A stretch of DNA of 64,000 nt from Mytilus galloprovincialis (GCF_965363235.1 NC_134847.1:52670439-52734438), one strand, 5' to 3'. Shown: positions 32,141-62,057, counted from the first letter of the stretch. The notes: generated by a model not told the origin, from the letters alone. A program made the numbers and translations.

Positions 32141-33613
32141 CAAGCATATTTTTTTTTTTATATTATATTCAGTTTTGTATTCATCATTTCGTTTCGTTTT
32201 GTTCTTATTCCGTTCGCAATTATAACAGACATAATATATAGTCCTTTTCCCTTTCGTATATTTTATAAAAAATCAAAAAAAAATAAAAACTTTCAAAAAT
32301 AAAAACTGTCAAACCGTCAGTTTCAAAATCAAACTGATCAAAACTTTACGTTCAATTTAGTATTATTAAAGTTATCTTACTTATCTTAACTGTTTAATTT
32401 TTAAACAATTTAAGAATTTCAAAACTTAATTCACATATTTTTTTCACTGACCCCCCCCCCCTTCTTACCCTTCTTAACGTAATTTGAGAAAAATTGACTG
32501 ACCAAATTGGTATGTATGATGTCAAGTAAACAAAACTTGCAGCATTCCCCCCCCTTAAAAAAAAAAAAAAAACTATTTGATTTAAGTTTTTTTTTTTTTT
32601 TTTTATCCAAGATTGATCTTTTGATCTTTTGATCCCTAATAAAAAAAACCTAAAATTTAAATACTTTTTAAAATTCTGAATTGAGTAAGTTTTATTAAAC
32701 TGCATCCTCGAAAAAGACGAACATATATACTTCCTACGACATGTATGATCTCCTATAGGTCAAAAGTTTCTTTGAGAACAAAAGCAAAAAATATAAGCTA
32801 TATGAATTTAGAACGATACACACTACCAAACGTGTATACCTATAAAAACAGGACTAGTGTGTATATATAACATAAACTATAATATAATATAAACATTATA
32901 CAGTGTATGTTTACACTAATGGTCTTCCATAAATCCTAAATCCAGTAAATTTCAGTACTAATGTTTATAGCCACAGTTTTTAGGATTCGGACAAGATTCT
33001 GTCAGAAATTGAACATTACAAGGACGCTATGTTTACACAGTTTGTATACAACAATTTTGATATGTATATAACATAATTTCATTGACAGAAACTAAATTAC
33101 AAAGTTTACTAAGTGTACGTAACACCCAAACATAAGGAAAGCCAATTTAACATTTACATGATTTACACAATCCCTCTATTAAGAATGCAATAAATGTTGA
33201 AATCATGGTTTAACGGTGATATCATACACTAAAATACGTTTTTGTATTTTACATAAATCAATGAAATTATGTGAGATATGGTAGCAGCATTTTCATTAAT
33301 AAAATTTTGCGATTTCTCAGTTTTATATCAACATATTTATAAACATTGATCAAACTCGTGTGAAGATATCTGGACTACAGCTAATATATGAGGGTAGGAA
33401 TGGGGTAGCCCATATGACGAATGACGGGTACAATATTATTTCTATACATTTTAAGTTACATTTGACGCTAACGTACGGTAGCTAACAAATGAGATTTGAC
33501 GAATGCCGTACCGGCTCAAATCTTAGTAACAATTTATGCATTCGAACGTCGTTAACTTATTCAATATCACATACCTAAACTTAAGTCAGAATTAATTTTT
33601 ATTTTAATTTTAG
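32141..33613. other. PM20D2 upstream region
   Basis: AT-rich sequence with homopolymer runs (C at 32450-32461, A and T near 32555-32605). No exon is recognised. A splice-acceptor-like TTTTAATTTTAG ends at 33613, 17 bp before the PM20D2 ATG, so an upstream untranslated exon probably lies somewhere here. Confidence 0.4.
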
Positions 33614-33630
33614 AAGTTAACCATCAAAGT

Positions 33631-36600
33631 ATGTCTGACATAAAGTCCGTCGCTTGTACATTCATCGAAGAAAATAAGAATCGACTCAATGACCTCAGCC
33701 AAGACATTTGGAAAACACCAGAGCTGGGTTTCCAAGAGTTCCATGCACATGAAGTGCTTACAAAATTTCTAGAGGAAAATGGATTTGATGTGACTAGAAA
33801 GTACAAACTAGACACTGCCTTCCGGGCTGTTTATGGCGAAGGAAAGCCACATATTGCAGTTATATGTGAATATGATGCTTTACCAAATATAGGACATGCA
33901 TGTGGCCATAACCTTATCGCAGAAGTAGGCGTGGCTACAGGGATTGCAATAAAGCAATCAATGTCAACAAAAAACCTGAAGTGTGGAAAGGTAAGGATAT
34001 AGATATTCGTTTCCTTAACACAATTGCAAATTTAAAGAAATAGATCATTTTAGAGTTATGTCTGACTATGTATACGCATTACAGGGAACTTTATCACACC
34101 TGCGCACCGTAACCTTGACTTCCGGTTTAAAATTCAAATAGCTATCTCTCTTTGACTTTCATTTCAGCCTTGTCCGCCATGTCAACAAGGTCATGTTTTT
34201 TTCTGGACATCCTTCAAAATCATTTCATTACACTGTTCTTTTTTATAACTATATCCAATGTTGAAAATAACCGACTTTGGAGAAATAATTGGTATTGATA
34301 ATTCTGTAATTAAAACAACCCTAACAAAACAATTATTAGAGAGCTATAATAGTTCAGGTTGTATATGATACTTTTTTATATTACACTTATAGCATGTTAA
34401 ATTTGCCTTGTCTGCTTCAATTTGGGCTAATGTTTTTTTGTGTTACCAAAGACACGAATGTTAATTTTGATCAAGTTTGCTATGCATTTAGTTTTTAGGT
34501 AAAGATTACATGAAATGCAATCAAATTTTATGGGACTGACTTGTTATCTAAATGTTCCAAGGCTTTTCACTACCTTTTTTGATGCACAAAATATAGTGCA
34601 TTGATCAAAACATTATTTACATCATTTGATTTTCCATGAACATTTCAAGAAATTTATGGATGTAATAGATGCTCAGATATTCAGGCACAACATATTGTTA
34701 CATTTGTCAAGAAAAATACATAACTTTTGCAAGGTGAAGGAATCTAATATATGTTCTAAAATATAATGATGTCATTGTTAACATCATCTTTAAAAAAATT
34801 GAGTTATCTTCCTTTGTCTAGAAATGCTGTTAAATCAACTTCAACCAAATGCAATTAGTAATTTTACTTCCCAATGATAAATTTAAACAATCTTTACCGT
34901 TCAGTGCTTACAAGCTCTTTGATTGTTAAATACCACTGAACTAAAATAACATTGCTTTTTACGAAAAGTATGTTTTAAGATATAAAATTGAGAATGGAAA
35001 TAGGGGATGTGTCAAAGAGGTAACAACTAATCCAAAGAGCATAAAATAGTCCTAGGGCGCCACCAATTGGTCTTCAACACAGCGTGAAAATCCGCCTCCC
35101 GAAGTGGGCCTCAGTCTTTTTATATATAAAATTTGACAAAACACAGGCGTTTGCTAATGTAGCCTTTTAATGGATACTGTAATTTGATTTTAGAATTTGA
35201 TGTGATCGACTGTCATACAAGTCAGAAGTTGAGCTAGCTTTAAAACCAGATTTTATCCACCATTTTACATAACAAAATGCCTGTACCAGGTCAGGAATAT
35301 GACAGTTGTTATCCATCGTTTGGTGTGTTTGAGCTTTTTGATTTTACCTTTTGATTAGAAACTCTCCTTTCTGAATTTTCCTCGGAGTTCGGATTATTTT
35401 GTGATTTTACTTTAAGTTTGCAACTATCTATAGCTTTCAGTAATTGGTACACCAGCAGAAGAAGGGAAATGTGGAAAGTCCTACATGATAGCTGCAGGTG
35501 TATTTGATGACGTCGATGTCGCCATGATGGCTCACCCATCACAGTTCACATTATCTAAACCTCTTATGGTTGCTATGACTCCGTAAGATTTAATTTTATA
35601 GTCAAGTTTGATCTGTATACTTATATATATTCTTGATGGACAAGAACAATTCCACTTTATTTCCTTTCTTCATCTTTTATAATAATATTAACGGTTTCAA
35701 TTTTCAGCACCAAATGCGCATTTCAACAATAAATGTCTTTTCAGTGATGCTCGAGGCCAACATATTTGAAAATCAAAAGCTTATTAAAAAGACGAAGAGC
35801 TTTCATCTAAAAAGTTAGAAAAAGTATAGCCAATATTTTTTGGATCTTCAGTGGTAAGTAAAATCTGGAGCATAATTTATCATGTTAATTATTCCAGATG
35901 TACTGGAAGGGTAAACAGTCCATGTGCTACATCAGTCACTATTCAGAGTGTTTAACTTTTAATCTCATATTAAACCACACACTCAGAAATTTTTCAACAT
36001 GTGTTGTGACTATGCCTAGTTACATATGAAATTAAAGGATTACGCATAAACCTGTCCGTGTTGATGGATACAAATTATCTTGGCATAGTTCCTGTATTTG
36101 ATTTGATCAATATTTAAAATCAAGTCTCCAATAATGACCCGTCTTTATACATTTCAGAATCAACATTAGTTTTACGGGAAAGGCATCACATGCATCGTCT
36201 TTCCCCTGGGATGGAGTGAATGCTTTAGACGCAGCAGTAACTTGTTATAACAATATATCATGTATGAGACAGCAAATGAAACCAATGTGGAGAGCTATGG
36301 GTAAGAAGTAATACTAATTTAATTTGCTAAAGGTGTCGTCGTTTGCAGCCACTTATTCAACCTTTACTGGGCAATTACAAAGGGTTTCTTATACTATGTA
36401 TCAAATTCGAAAGTTTGGTTCCCAATGAATTTCCCTAAAGTACTCAATCTGTAAAAACTGTAGATCATATCGGTTTAAACAAACTGGGCGAAACCTACGG
36501 TGGCACACTTTAACGGAGGTTCGATTGTACAAATTGTATCAATTATCAAGAATATCTGATGTATAATAGACCATTGGAATCGATAAATGCATTCCCGTTA

Positions 36601-39600
36601 TACTAATTTTTCTGATCTGATAATTCAACATATTAAATAAGTGATGACCAATGTAGTTTGTACTTTTTATTCATCATACAATGTTGATGCATACAACGAG
36701 TATATATGTCTTTAGAATTAATAATAAAAAAAAAACCGTTACTTTTGCCAACGTACATTTCTTTATTCTAGGTATTATTAAAAAGGGAGGGGATGTACCT
36801 AATATTATTCCCAATGAAGCAGAACTTGAATACTACCTCAGCACACCAACAGATGAAGAGCTCAATATTTTAAAGGAGAAATTCGTCGGTTGTATTGAAG
36901 GTGCAGCAACTGCGACAGGATGTAAGGTACACACTTTATAGTATTATTGACGCTAGGAAAAAGTAAAATCACAAAAAAACTGAACTCAGGGGAAAATTCA
37001 AAAAGGAACATATCTAGTCAATTGGCAAAATCAACAGCTCAAACACATTAAATGAATGGATAACAACTCATATTCCCGACTTGGTACAGTTATTTTCTTA
37101 TGTAGAAATTGGTGGATAAAACCTGGTTTTTAAGCTAGCTAAATCTCTCTGGAACGATTTAAAGGTTTGACATATTATACCGTTATATTTTGGACCCTGT
37201 TGACATTATTCTTGTATGTTTTTATTTAAGCTATCTTCTTTTATTCGAGCAATTAAAATATGAAATTGACATTTATTAATTGCAGTTTAACGATTATACC
37301 AATCATAGTATATCAGTTCAATTCATTTCATCCACTTTTGTTTTTCTGTAAGTTTTCATTTACAACTTATCAGAATTCTTGTTCTTTAGGCACAGCAAGT
37401 TTTGTGAAAAGTGTCTTTAAATTACCCTTTAATGTGTACAAATATATTCATAACCCTTCAAATATGTAAGTTGAAAAAAAAACCTTCAACATTATATTAA
37501 ACTAAAGTGTTAGGTTATAATGTGTCTAAATCTTGTTTAAATAATGATTTTGAAGACATCCAGAGAAAGACCACACAGCTACACGTATTATTCTTGACCG
37601 CAAGCTTATATTTTTTTTTTTTTTTTTATCTTAGGTAACATATAAATTTGCTGACCACTTTTATTCCGCTTTAATGTCGAATAGCAGAATGGCAAAGCTG
37701 TTTGAAGAAAATGCGTCATCTATTGGCGTGCATATTGACAATGACCTGGATGTGGTACTTAAATATGGTGGTGCCACTGACATGGGAAATGTATCAAGGA
37801 TTGTTCCGAGTATACATCCGAAGTATTATATCGGAACAAAAATATGCAACCACAACGAAGGATTCACAACAGCTTCGGGTAAGAAATTGGGAATACAAAT
37901 GCAGATTCTAGCATATTTTGTTTACAATACCAGATAATCTCCAAATTGATCAGTAATCTGCATAATCCTTGTGAAACACATACAACATGGCTTTTACCAA
38001 GGATATAAAAAGTTAGTCGAATGAAAACTCATATATGGAATGAACTAAAAAGCATTCCAAAGTCAAGTGAATTCAAATACCATCTGTCAGATTATCCTTT
38101 AAACTATCACAATTATCTATGAATACTTCTATACTTTACTATGTTCAGTTTGGATACACATTTTCCCTATCAAAATACAAATTTGGTCGAACACACTATC
38201 TGTTGTTTCCATCATGTGATACAAAATAATTGTGTATATGATATAAATCAACGAGAGGCGACATACATTCTCTTTGGGTTTGCAAATTATTCTTTTTAGA
38301 AAAGGAAAGATTTTTAGACCTCTTAAACTGGGAGATGAATATTATATATTAATACATGATGCTGACAAGGTATAAATTATAGCCGCAATTGTTTACCGAT
38401 GTTCAAATCTCGTGAACCGACTAAGAAGAGACACATTTAGGCAACCAACTCAAACGGAGGATCTACGTGAATTCCAAAAGAGGAGAAACCGGGTACGTCG
38501 ACATGATAAGCTTCCATGCTATGCATGTATCACCTGCCATACGAATCCACACCCGATCAAAATGTCCCTATCGGGAATAGGACATAATTGGTAACAATAT
38601 ATTGCTTCGATCACACATTCACGATTTTTACTGCCGTCCTTGTTAGGAGTATTCCCGATAAAAGTATATTAAAAGTCTGATCAAGACCTTGAAAATCGTG
38701 GATGGGAATTTCAATTTTATTGAATTTAAAAAAAATATTCACTTAATCAAGACAACAATCAGATACTGTTCAGGAAGCGTCCAAATTCAGCCGTTTCCAC
38801 CCGAACTTGACAGTGTTCATATTATCCCGTTTTCAATCCGATTTGCATCTTTCCAATGGTTAAAAACGACAGAATCTATCCCGACAGCGTTCGGATTCTG
38901 TCGATTACGATCCGACAGACATCAGACAGTGAACCGACACGGACGGAAGATATCCGTTAGAAAACTGTTGCAATATTTCTATCACAGTCTGCTGTACCTC
39001 ATCGCAAACGGCTTTGTCTAGACTCAGTCGTGTCGTGTCTGTAGTTGTCGGGACTCAGACGAGGGTATAATTGACAAATTTTGTATTTATAACGGGACTG
39101 TTCCGGAACAGTTTCGTCAAAGACAGTTCGCATTCGGGATTCAATCTGGACTCAATCGGCAAACAAACAGCAATGGCACATCTCTCCATACCATACCCGT
39201 TCCACAGGACACCGTCAAGATATTTTTCATGTTTTGCCATAATTGTGTAGATTTATCTCCGAGTTTAATTCTGCGTTTTATATCTTTCGCATCTATATTT
39301 TTTAAATGGGTAATGTGCTAAAGAGACAACAACCCGACAATAGAGCAGACAACAGCAGAAGGTCACCAACAGGTCTTCAATGCAACGAGAAATTCCCACA
39401 CCCGGAGGCGTCCTTCAGCTGGCCCCTAAACACATATATACTAGTTCAGTGAAAATGAACGCCACACTAAACTCCAAATTGTACTCAAGAAACTAAAAGT
39501 TAAAATAATACAAGACTAACAAAGTCCAGAGGCTCCTGACTTGGGACAGGCGCAAATAAAACTAATTTGTTTTATTCCTGAAATGTTTAATCCTACGAAA

Positions 39601-40194
39601 AATTTGAAATAATATATTCACTTTGTTTCAACATTATTGAAAAATGTCCAAATGTGCAGGGATAAAAGAAGGACACATTAACTATGCGTTGCTGAAACAA
39701 TGGATAATGACTGTCATTATAGATTAACTACGTGAATTTCCAAGTAGAAAAATAAATGAGAGGTAAACTGATTTTACTTTTTTCCATGTTTCCTGTGTGT
39801 GACAAATCACACTTTCAATTTTAAAAAAGAAATTAGATGGTCAAGATATGAAAATAATAAAAACGAAAAGTAATTAAAACTGAATAAAACAAGACGGACA
39901 ACTGATCAAATAGCATTTGACGAATACCTGTATCTATATATTGTATTAAAAGATGTCGGTAATGGTCTCTATTATATATACCTTCTGCTACATGTGGTGT
40001 CTTCTGAATTCGATTTGATAATGGAAGTCTCATTAATTGCTAATGAATATACATAATATTTTATAGGTGACCCAGCAGCACAACCATACACATTAGCTAT
40101 ATCAAAAGCATTGGCAATGACAGCATTAGATATATATACAAAACCAGCTGTTCTTAAAGAGATAAAGGAAGAGTTTAGTAACCTTAATCAATAA
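33631..40194 (+). CDS. PM20D2: Peptidase M20 domain-containing protein 2 (Xaa-Arg dipeptidase-like)
   Basis: Six exons splice in phase to 392 aa: 33631-33990, 35434-35582, 36158-36300, 36772-36926, 37635-37878 and 40067-40194 (TAA). Human PM20D2 is about 436 aa. The M20 metal site is intact: [15 protein letters not shown] at residues 80-94 and GTPAEEG at 125-131 (paired Glu: general base and ligand). A dimerisation-domain signature ([20 protein letters not shown]) begins near residue 174, and the C-terminal peptidase half carries [10 protein letters not shown] and the closing [13 protein letters not shown]. The family hydrolyses dipeptides with basic C-terminal residues, possibly clearing unusual dipeptides. 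For exon 2, only the acceptor before CTTTCAGTAATT keeps phase. An acceptor-like site 17 bp before the ATG suggests a 5' untranslated exon. Introns contain four tail repeats. Confidence 0.93.
34983..35112 (-). mobile_element. Retroelement tail B, 3' fragment
   Basis: On the minus strand it ends in CCTATTTCCATTCTCAATTT. It is diverged from the other copies, lies in PM20D2 intron 1, and is antisense to the gene. Confidence 0.65.
35218..35415 (+). mobile_element. Retroelement tail C next to a splice acceptor
   Basis: Tail C is defined by TTGAGCTAGCTTTAAAACCA, CCACCATTTTAC, GCCTGTACCAGGTCAGGAAT, GTGTTTGAGC and GAATTTTCCTCGGAGTTC, ending in TTTTGTGATTTTAC. This copy is in sense orientation and its end lies about 18 bp before the acceptor of PM20D2 exon 2 (35434). 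The other copies are 36960-37150, 40490-40690 and 42745-42960. Confidence 0.7.
36960..37150 (-). mobile_element. Retroelement tail C copy
   Basis: Antisense to PM20D2 and starting about 33 bp after the exon 4 donor. GTAAAATCACAAAAAAACTG through ACCTGGTTTTTAAGCTAGCT is the complement of tail C. Confidence 0.65.
38400..39240. other. GC-richer unexplained block in PM20D2 intron 5
   Basis: This block is visibly richer in CG than the surroundings and has open stretches on both strands (38689-39021 plus, 39055-39240 minus). Repeated motifs built on TCCGA and GACAG (for example TTCGGATTCTGTCG, ATCCGACAGACATCAGACAG) recall the tandem-repeat ends of the foldback elements here. I cannot find a clear inverted partner and do not recognise a protein. 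Confidence 0.35.
39303..39560 (-). mobile_element. Retroelement tail B copy
   Basis: It contains the complement of tail B from the CCCAAGTCAGGAGCC core (near 39540) to the terminal CATTACCCATTT, including the GGACGCCTCCGGGTG block. It lies in PM20D2 intron 5, antisense. Confidence 0.75.
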
Positions 40195-40867
40195 CATTAT
40201 AACATATTATTTGTAATTAAAATGATCAAACAGTTTGCGGCCGTAATCGTTTTGTACCTGAATGTGTCCTACTGACATTCTTCGTACTGCCAACTTCATT
40301 TGGTTCTGTATGTGTTTGATCAGTGGTATTGTTCAAGTGTATTTTTTCAAAGGTAAAAAGCTCAAAGAACATAGAGATTGTATAATATAAACCTGTCCAA
40401 CAAGTATATGTGTCGACCTTATTTCCATGGTCCGCTGGTTAGGTTGTTTGAATTAGTCCGTCACTAGGACAATGTGCAAGGGAAAAAATAATTAAAAGAC
40501 CGAACTCCAAGAAAAATTTAAATCGGAAAGCCCTTTTCAAATTGAAAAATTAAAAGTCAAAACAAATCAACGAATAAAAAGAAACAGTCATATTCCTACC
40601 TGGGCACTGTTATTTCTTTATGAAGAAAATGGTGGATTAAACCTGGTTTTATAGCTATCTAAAACTCTCACAACTAGATCTGCAGTGATTTGTAACTGAA
40701 CTAAAAACTACATATGATAGATCAATATTTTGTAAGTAGTTTTAGTTTAGGTACAGTGTTTACTTGCATACAAAATAGTAAAGACGGCTCACCCATAAAT
40801 ATTGCAATCGCATCTTCCGCTTGTTAAGACATAGCTACTTTATACAAGCGTGATATATCAATAAATA
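40195..40867 (+). other. PM20D2 3' flank with tail C copy
   Basis: The 3' untranslated region of PM20D2 starts here; no single polyadenylation signal stands out. An inverted tail C copy occupies about 40490-40690 (complement of GTCCGATTTAAATTT... to TTTTATAGCTATCT). The remainder is unassigned AT-rich DNA. Confidence 0.5.
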
Positions 40868-42525
40868 TATATGTAAGACTCTAAAGTGCGATGGTCACGC
40901 TAAAGTACGATGATGTCTCACGCTAAAGCGCGATGGTTGGTTGTTTGCTAAAGTGCGATTGTATAACACGCTAAAGTTCTATGGTTGCTTGTTTGCTAAA
41001 GTACGATGGGTGGTTACACGATTAAACACTATGGTAAGGTTCGAGGGCTCAAGCATTAGAGTACATGGATGTTAAAAACAAGTCTTTTTGCAAGAGCTAG
41101 TATACTAAGGTATAACATATAATGAGATAGGCTGTATGATTTACCGTTCTGTTTTGCGATTGTTTATAAAGGAGTAGGTCCAGTAAGGGCCGATTTTGGC
41201 CTCAAATTTCAGGTTCATCGAACGAAAGATTTTGAACACTATTTAAACACTTAAGTGTCTATTTCAGTTGAATCAGTTAGTTTATGTAAACGATTTTAAC
41301 TGATTTAGTCATTAGAAACGCTCCGATTCAAGCTAAAATATGAAAAATTTATCAAATATGCCAAAAAATGTCACTTTTCAGATGGTTTTTGTCAAAAAGT
41401 GGCCGCATCCGTTTATCCTCAACCTTTATATATGTTATCTATTATTATCAAATACAACTTACGCTTCAATATTAAGAATGAACACGAATGCGGCCACTTT
41501 CATTTAAGACGAAAACCGTCTAAAATTTAACTAAAATGCTAAAATTGTGAAGATTTCAGTAATTTAGCACGATTTAATGATGCTAGTACTCGATATATGT
41601 GCATTGTATTGTCAAAAACAGCCCATATTTATGTAGAAGAAGCATTCTTCTTTCCAATAAATAGCTAAAAGTCTACATTTTAACAATTTTGTAAAACTGC
41701 TTTATTTCGGGGCCAAAAAGGGTTTCTACTGGACCTACTCCTTAAGAAAACTGACCACGTAATAATTGCTGAAAAAGTAATTTAGGTGTCCCAACATAAT
41801 ATATTTCCTGTAAATAATTGTTTAACAATTCGGGCGTATTTGATAATTGGTGTAGTATAGCTTGTTGTTCACACAGTATAATGTAAACATCTTCCCTTAC
41901 AGTGTAAGTAACATTTATTTGTATAAGCTTTAATTTAAACGATAGAAAAATGCAATGTTTGTTTCGCTTTCCCCTTTTCGTAGCAAGTACAAATACATGC
42001 TATATTTGACTACAATGTACAAACATTTTTGAGCCGATATTTATAATTAACGCTTGAAAAATTACCTTTATTTTACTGACGTTACTTTTCAATAAAATAG
42101 ACAGTATTTTTACGAAGACCACAATGAATAAAATGATTTAAATCCGTTTGCTTCCGAAAGAAGCCGGATACAGGATACTTATCATGGGAATACTATTCAG
42201 TATTTAGCAAAAATGGTTGACTGAAGGATACATGTCCTTCTTCCATCACCCCCCCCCCCCCCCCAAAAAAAAAACAACACCAAAATATACATTTGCCACA
42301 GCCGACAAAGCACGGTTAGATTTAAAATAATTAGGCTAAGTCATGGACATTTGGTTCAAAAGTTGTGAAACAAAAATTTTAATTTATTCTTGTTCATGTT
42401 TACAAACGACTGTTAACGTCATCATCAAAGTACGTTTCTTTTGTCTATACTTTCGCGGACCATCGCACTTCAGCGAACACCATCGCACTTTAGCGTCCCA
42501 TCCGCACTTAAGAGTCCTACATATA
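40868..42525. mobile_element. Foldback element with CTAAAGTGCGATGG tandem ends
   Basis: The left end has about six imperfect copies of CGCTAAAGTGCGATGGT (40880-41030). The right end has three inverted copies (about 42463-42512). The outer TATATGTAAGACTC and GAGTCCTACATATA are inverted. The 1.66-kb interior contains a complete nested MITE (41169-41743) and no transposase. Confidence 0.75.
41169..41743. mobile_element. Nested MITE with AAGGAGTAGGTCCAGTA ends
   Basis: AAGGAGTAGGTCCAGTAAGG at the left and its near complement TACTGGACCTACTCCTT at the right define a 575-bp element. Both ends continue into GGCC-containing stretches. It lies inside the foldback element at 40868-42525 and is presumably younger. 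Confidence 0.75.
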
Positions 42526-42744
42526 CCCATCAAAATGTATTCATTTGAGGAAATATTTATAAATAATTCAATCTTTTACAACTTTATTCGTTGGTGCGTC
42601 TATCGTCAAATCACCACAGCTGTTTTATTGTTCTATTTCATATTATGCTAAAGTTGAAGTTGATATTCCTAATTGCGTTTTTTAATTTTTTTTTAACTCA
42701 ACGCCAAGATCAAACAAAGTCTGTTGAAGGTTCCTAGCGTCTGC

Positions 42745-42960
42745 AAACATTTTAAGAGGTTTAGCTAGCTATAAAACTATGCAGGTTTAATCCACCATTT
42801 TCTACAAAAGAAAATGCTTGTACCAAGTCAGGAATATGACAGTTGATATCCATTCGTTAGATGTGTTTGAGCTTTTGATTTTGACATTTAATTAGGGACT
42901 TTTCGTTTTGAATTTTCCTTGGGAGTTCAGTATGTTTATGATTTAACGTTATTCCACAAA
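42745..42960 (+). mobile_element. Retroelement tail C copy
   Basis: It runs from TTTAGCTAGCTATAAAAC through TTGTACCAAGTCAGGAATAT to CCTTGGGAGTTCAG and a T-rich end. It lies between PM20D2 and PAH. Confidence 0.65.
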
Positions 42961-44290
42961 AAACATTATAGTTTTTATTGAAAAGTATTTGAATTTATAT
43001 TGTAGAATATTGGATGAATTAAAAATAATTAAATAAAATTTTGAATAAATTTTGAAATTGCAAAGGGAAATCTACACAGTCAAATTACACATGATTTTTT
43101 GGGGTAACGTAATTGTACTGTGAATACCTGACCTATTTAAAATCCAGTGATGTATTACAGACAAACAATACATATGGTGTCACATAAGTAATTAATTTCT
43201 TGTCATACATGGACATGGAGACATGAACACATCACATATATCACCTGTTTATTGTCAACAAATAACACGTCAAACATGAATAAAATAACAATTTCTAATA
43301 ACATCTGTGGTTTTAGGACAATTTTTACATCAAATATACAAGCATACTTTCAAAAATGTTTCTCGTTGACTTGGTGATCTTTCTTTTGAAGCTACTAATG
43401 ATAAGCTCTTGTAGCTAAACCCTAAGTTATTTAAATTCTGCAATTTATGTTGTTAGTATTTAAAGTATCTTTCTCGATGCCAATTAGCAAGGATAAACTT
43501 ATGAAATTTTGGCAGTTAAAAAACCCAACATATATGTATCAAAATATAACAGTAAAATATGTTATGAAATTAAAAAAATGACTAGATACCAGTATCCAAA
43601 GTGTTTATCATTTAAATTATGTATACTATAACCTGTATAATGTGTAAACAATTAAAAATATTAAAATGTAAGAATTCTTCAACCCAGTTTTGTATTTCGA
43701 AAGCAAATCCTGAATTCCGTATGCCCTAACACCCACCTTCTATAATCATATAATCTCTGTGCAATACAATATGCCCTATTGAGTTTTTGATACAAACCTT
43801 CACATTTTAAGATAACAATGTTGTTAACAAAATCATTATATTGAATTAATACTGTCATCATTTAATTGTATTGCAATGACTAAAATAAAGCACAACTTCG
43901 ACATATTTCACACATTTAATCTTTCATTTTTTAAACAATTTCTCAGAGCGAAATTTCTTTGCTAATCGAAACTTTTGAATAAAATTTCTATGTATTATAT
44001 ACATGTTATATATACATGAGTTCGAATCCCGGCGAGTGAGGAACAGCAGATTTATCATTGTTGTGTTGATATAAATCCATACACAAATACAATAACTACA
44101 AGAATTCAAATCTTCTAAAAATATCAATTTCTATCATTACCAAAATGCACAAATATATACAATGTTTAAATGTAACATTATATCAAATAATTAAACGTTA
44201 AATGCATAAATAACCGTTAAAATTCTCCTTTTGTGTAAAAATTAAAATAAAACAAAATCAACAAAGTAACATATATTAAAAAAACATATT
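42961..44290. other. Intergenic DNA between PM20D2 and PAH
   Basis: Very AT-rich. No exon was recognised. An isolated tRNA B-box-like GAGTTCGAATCCC lies at about 44018. Part of the right side is likely the PAH 3' untranslated region. Confidence 0.4.
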
Positions 44291-44295
44291 TGAAC

Positions 44296-44361
44296 AATGT
44301 AAACCTGTATATTGTATAAGGAGAAAACTAAGTCTCCTTATACAATATACAGGTTTACATT
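44296..44361 (-). repeat. Perfect 29-bp hairpin in the presumed PAH 3' UTR
   Basis: The arms 44296-44324 and 44333-44361 are exact complements over 29 bp (left arm begins AATGTAAACCTG) with an 8-base loop. The structure begins 95 bases beyond the PAH stop codon on the PAH strand. If transcribed it would fold into one uninterrupted stem. Confidence 0.8.
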
Positions 44362-44456
44362 TTGTCAACAATGCATACACAAAAGTCCAACATAGATCAA
44401 GTTCTTGTCATGTGTATGATCTGCAGTCAGATGTTTACTGCCAAATGATACGATAA

Positions 44457-61083
<16,627 letters not shown>

Positions 61084-62057
61084 GATTAGATTTATTTAAT
61101 GCAAATATGCTGCCCGTATTTACTTTTACAGTTGGCGAGTTTACCGTAAAAGACACGACCTTCACATTGCTGTAAACGGAATAAATAATATTATTGGTTT
61201 AAACATGAAAACAAATGATTTCATTGGTTAAACCTGACACACCTTTGTTCCATTTGTGATAAGCCTATTAAACGTAAATACAGACAGGCTTACATAGATA
61301 TAGACAATATTAAGTTATGGGCATGGATTGGAAAGATCCTTAATCAAAACAAAGTACAATAGAAATTAACTGCAAGACAAAACAGTTAAATGAGCAATTG
61401 TAATCAATATCATATATTATAAAGAACTTTAATTTTGAAAGAAAACGCCCGCAGTTTAGAGATCTTGCAATTTAGGTAAACATGAATAAGAATAAGAATA
61501 AGACAAATAATAATTGAGAATAAGAATTTTATTCCCTAAATGAGGGTCTCAGGGGAGCAAAATAATCTAACCATTTTAATATTAAAGAAACAATTGAATA
61601 ACAGCGAATATTATATAGAAATATATTACGATCAGTTTATTTATGAGTACGTGTAAATAAATCACGAAAAGCAATTTAGTAAGAATTAAAACTTATTTGA
61701 ATATCAAAATGTTCGATCTTATGAACTTGTCACAATGAGATTTTATTAAAAAAAAGACATACTATTAACTTCAAACCCAGTTATGTTGATTATAATGATG
61801 GTTTTTTTTTAATGTCCAGTGGCAAATACTACTTGCATGACGAGTGAAAAAATAGTGATCACTAGTGTAATATGAACATGAATCCTTATTTGAACGCAAC
61901 ACAGACACGCTTAATTGGATGCAAGCGTCCTTCTTCCATAGTCATAAAAAAGATATTTAACAATATTATAACCTTAACAGACTGGAATGAACACTCTATC
62001 AGGAAAGTGACGAAAGGCGTCATGAGATGTGACATAACCTAAACATACACATGCATG
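61084..62057. other. Region upstream of PAH exon 1
   Basis: This should contain the PAH 5' untranslated region and promoter if the 61083 start is used. No TATA box or other defined element can be claimed. It is AT-rich and unassigned. Confidence 0.4.

Noticed and set aside
44010-44035. A tRNA gene suggested by the B-box-like GAGTTCGAATCCC
   Set aside because: No A box, acceptor stem or cloverleaf can be drawn from the flanking AT-rich sequence.
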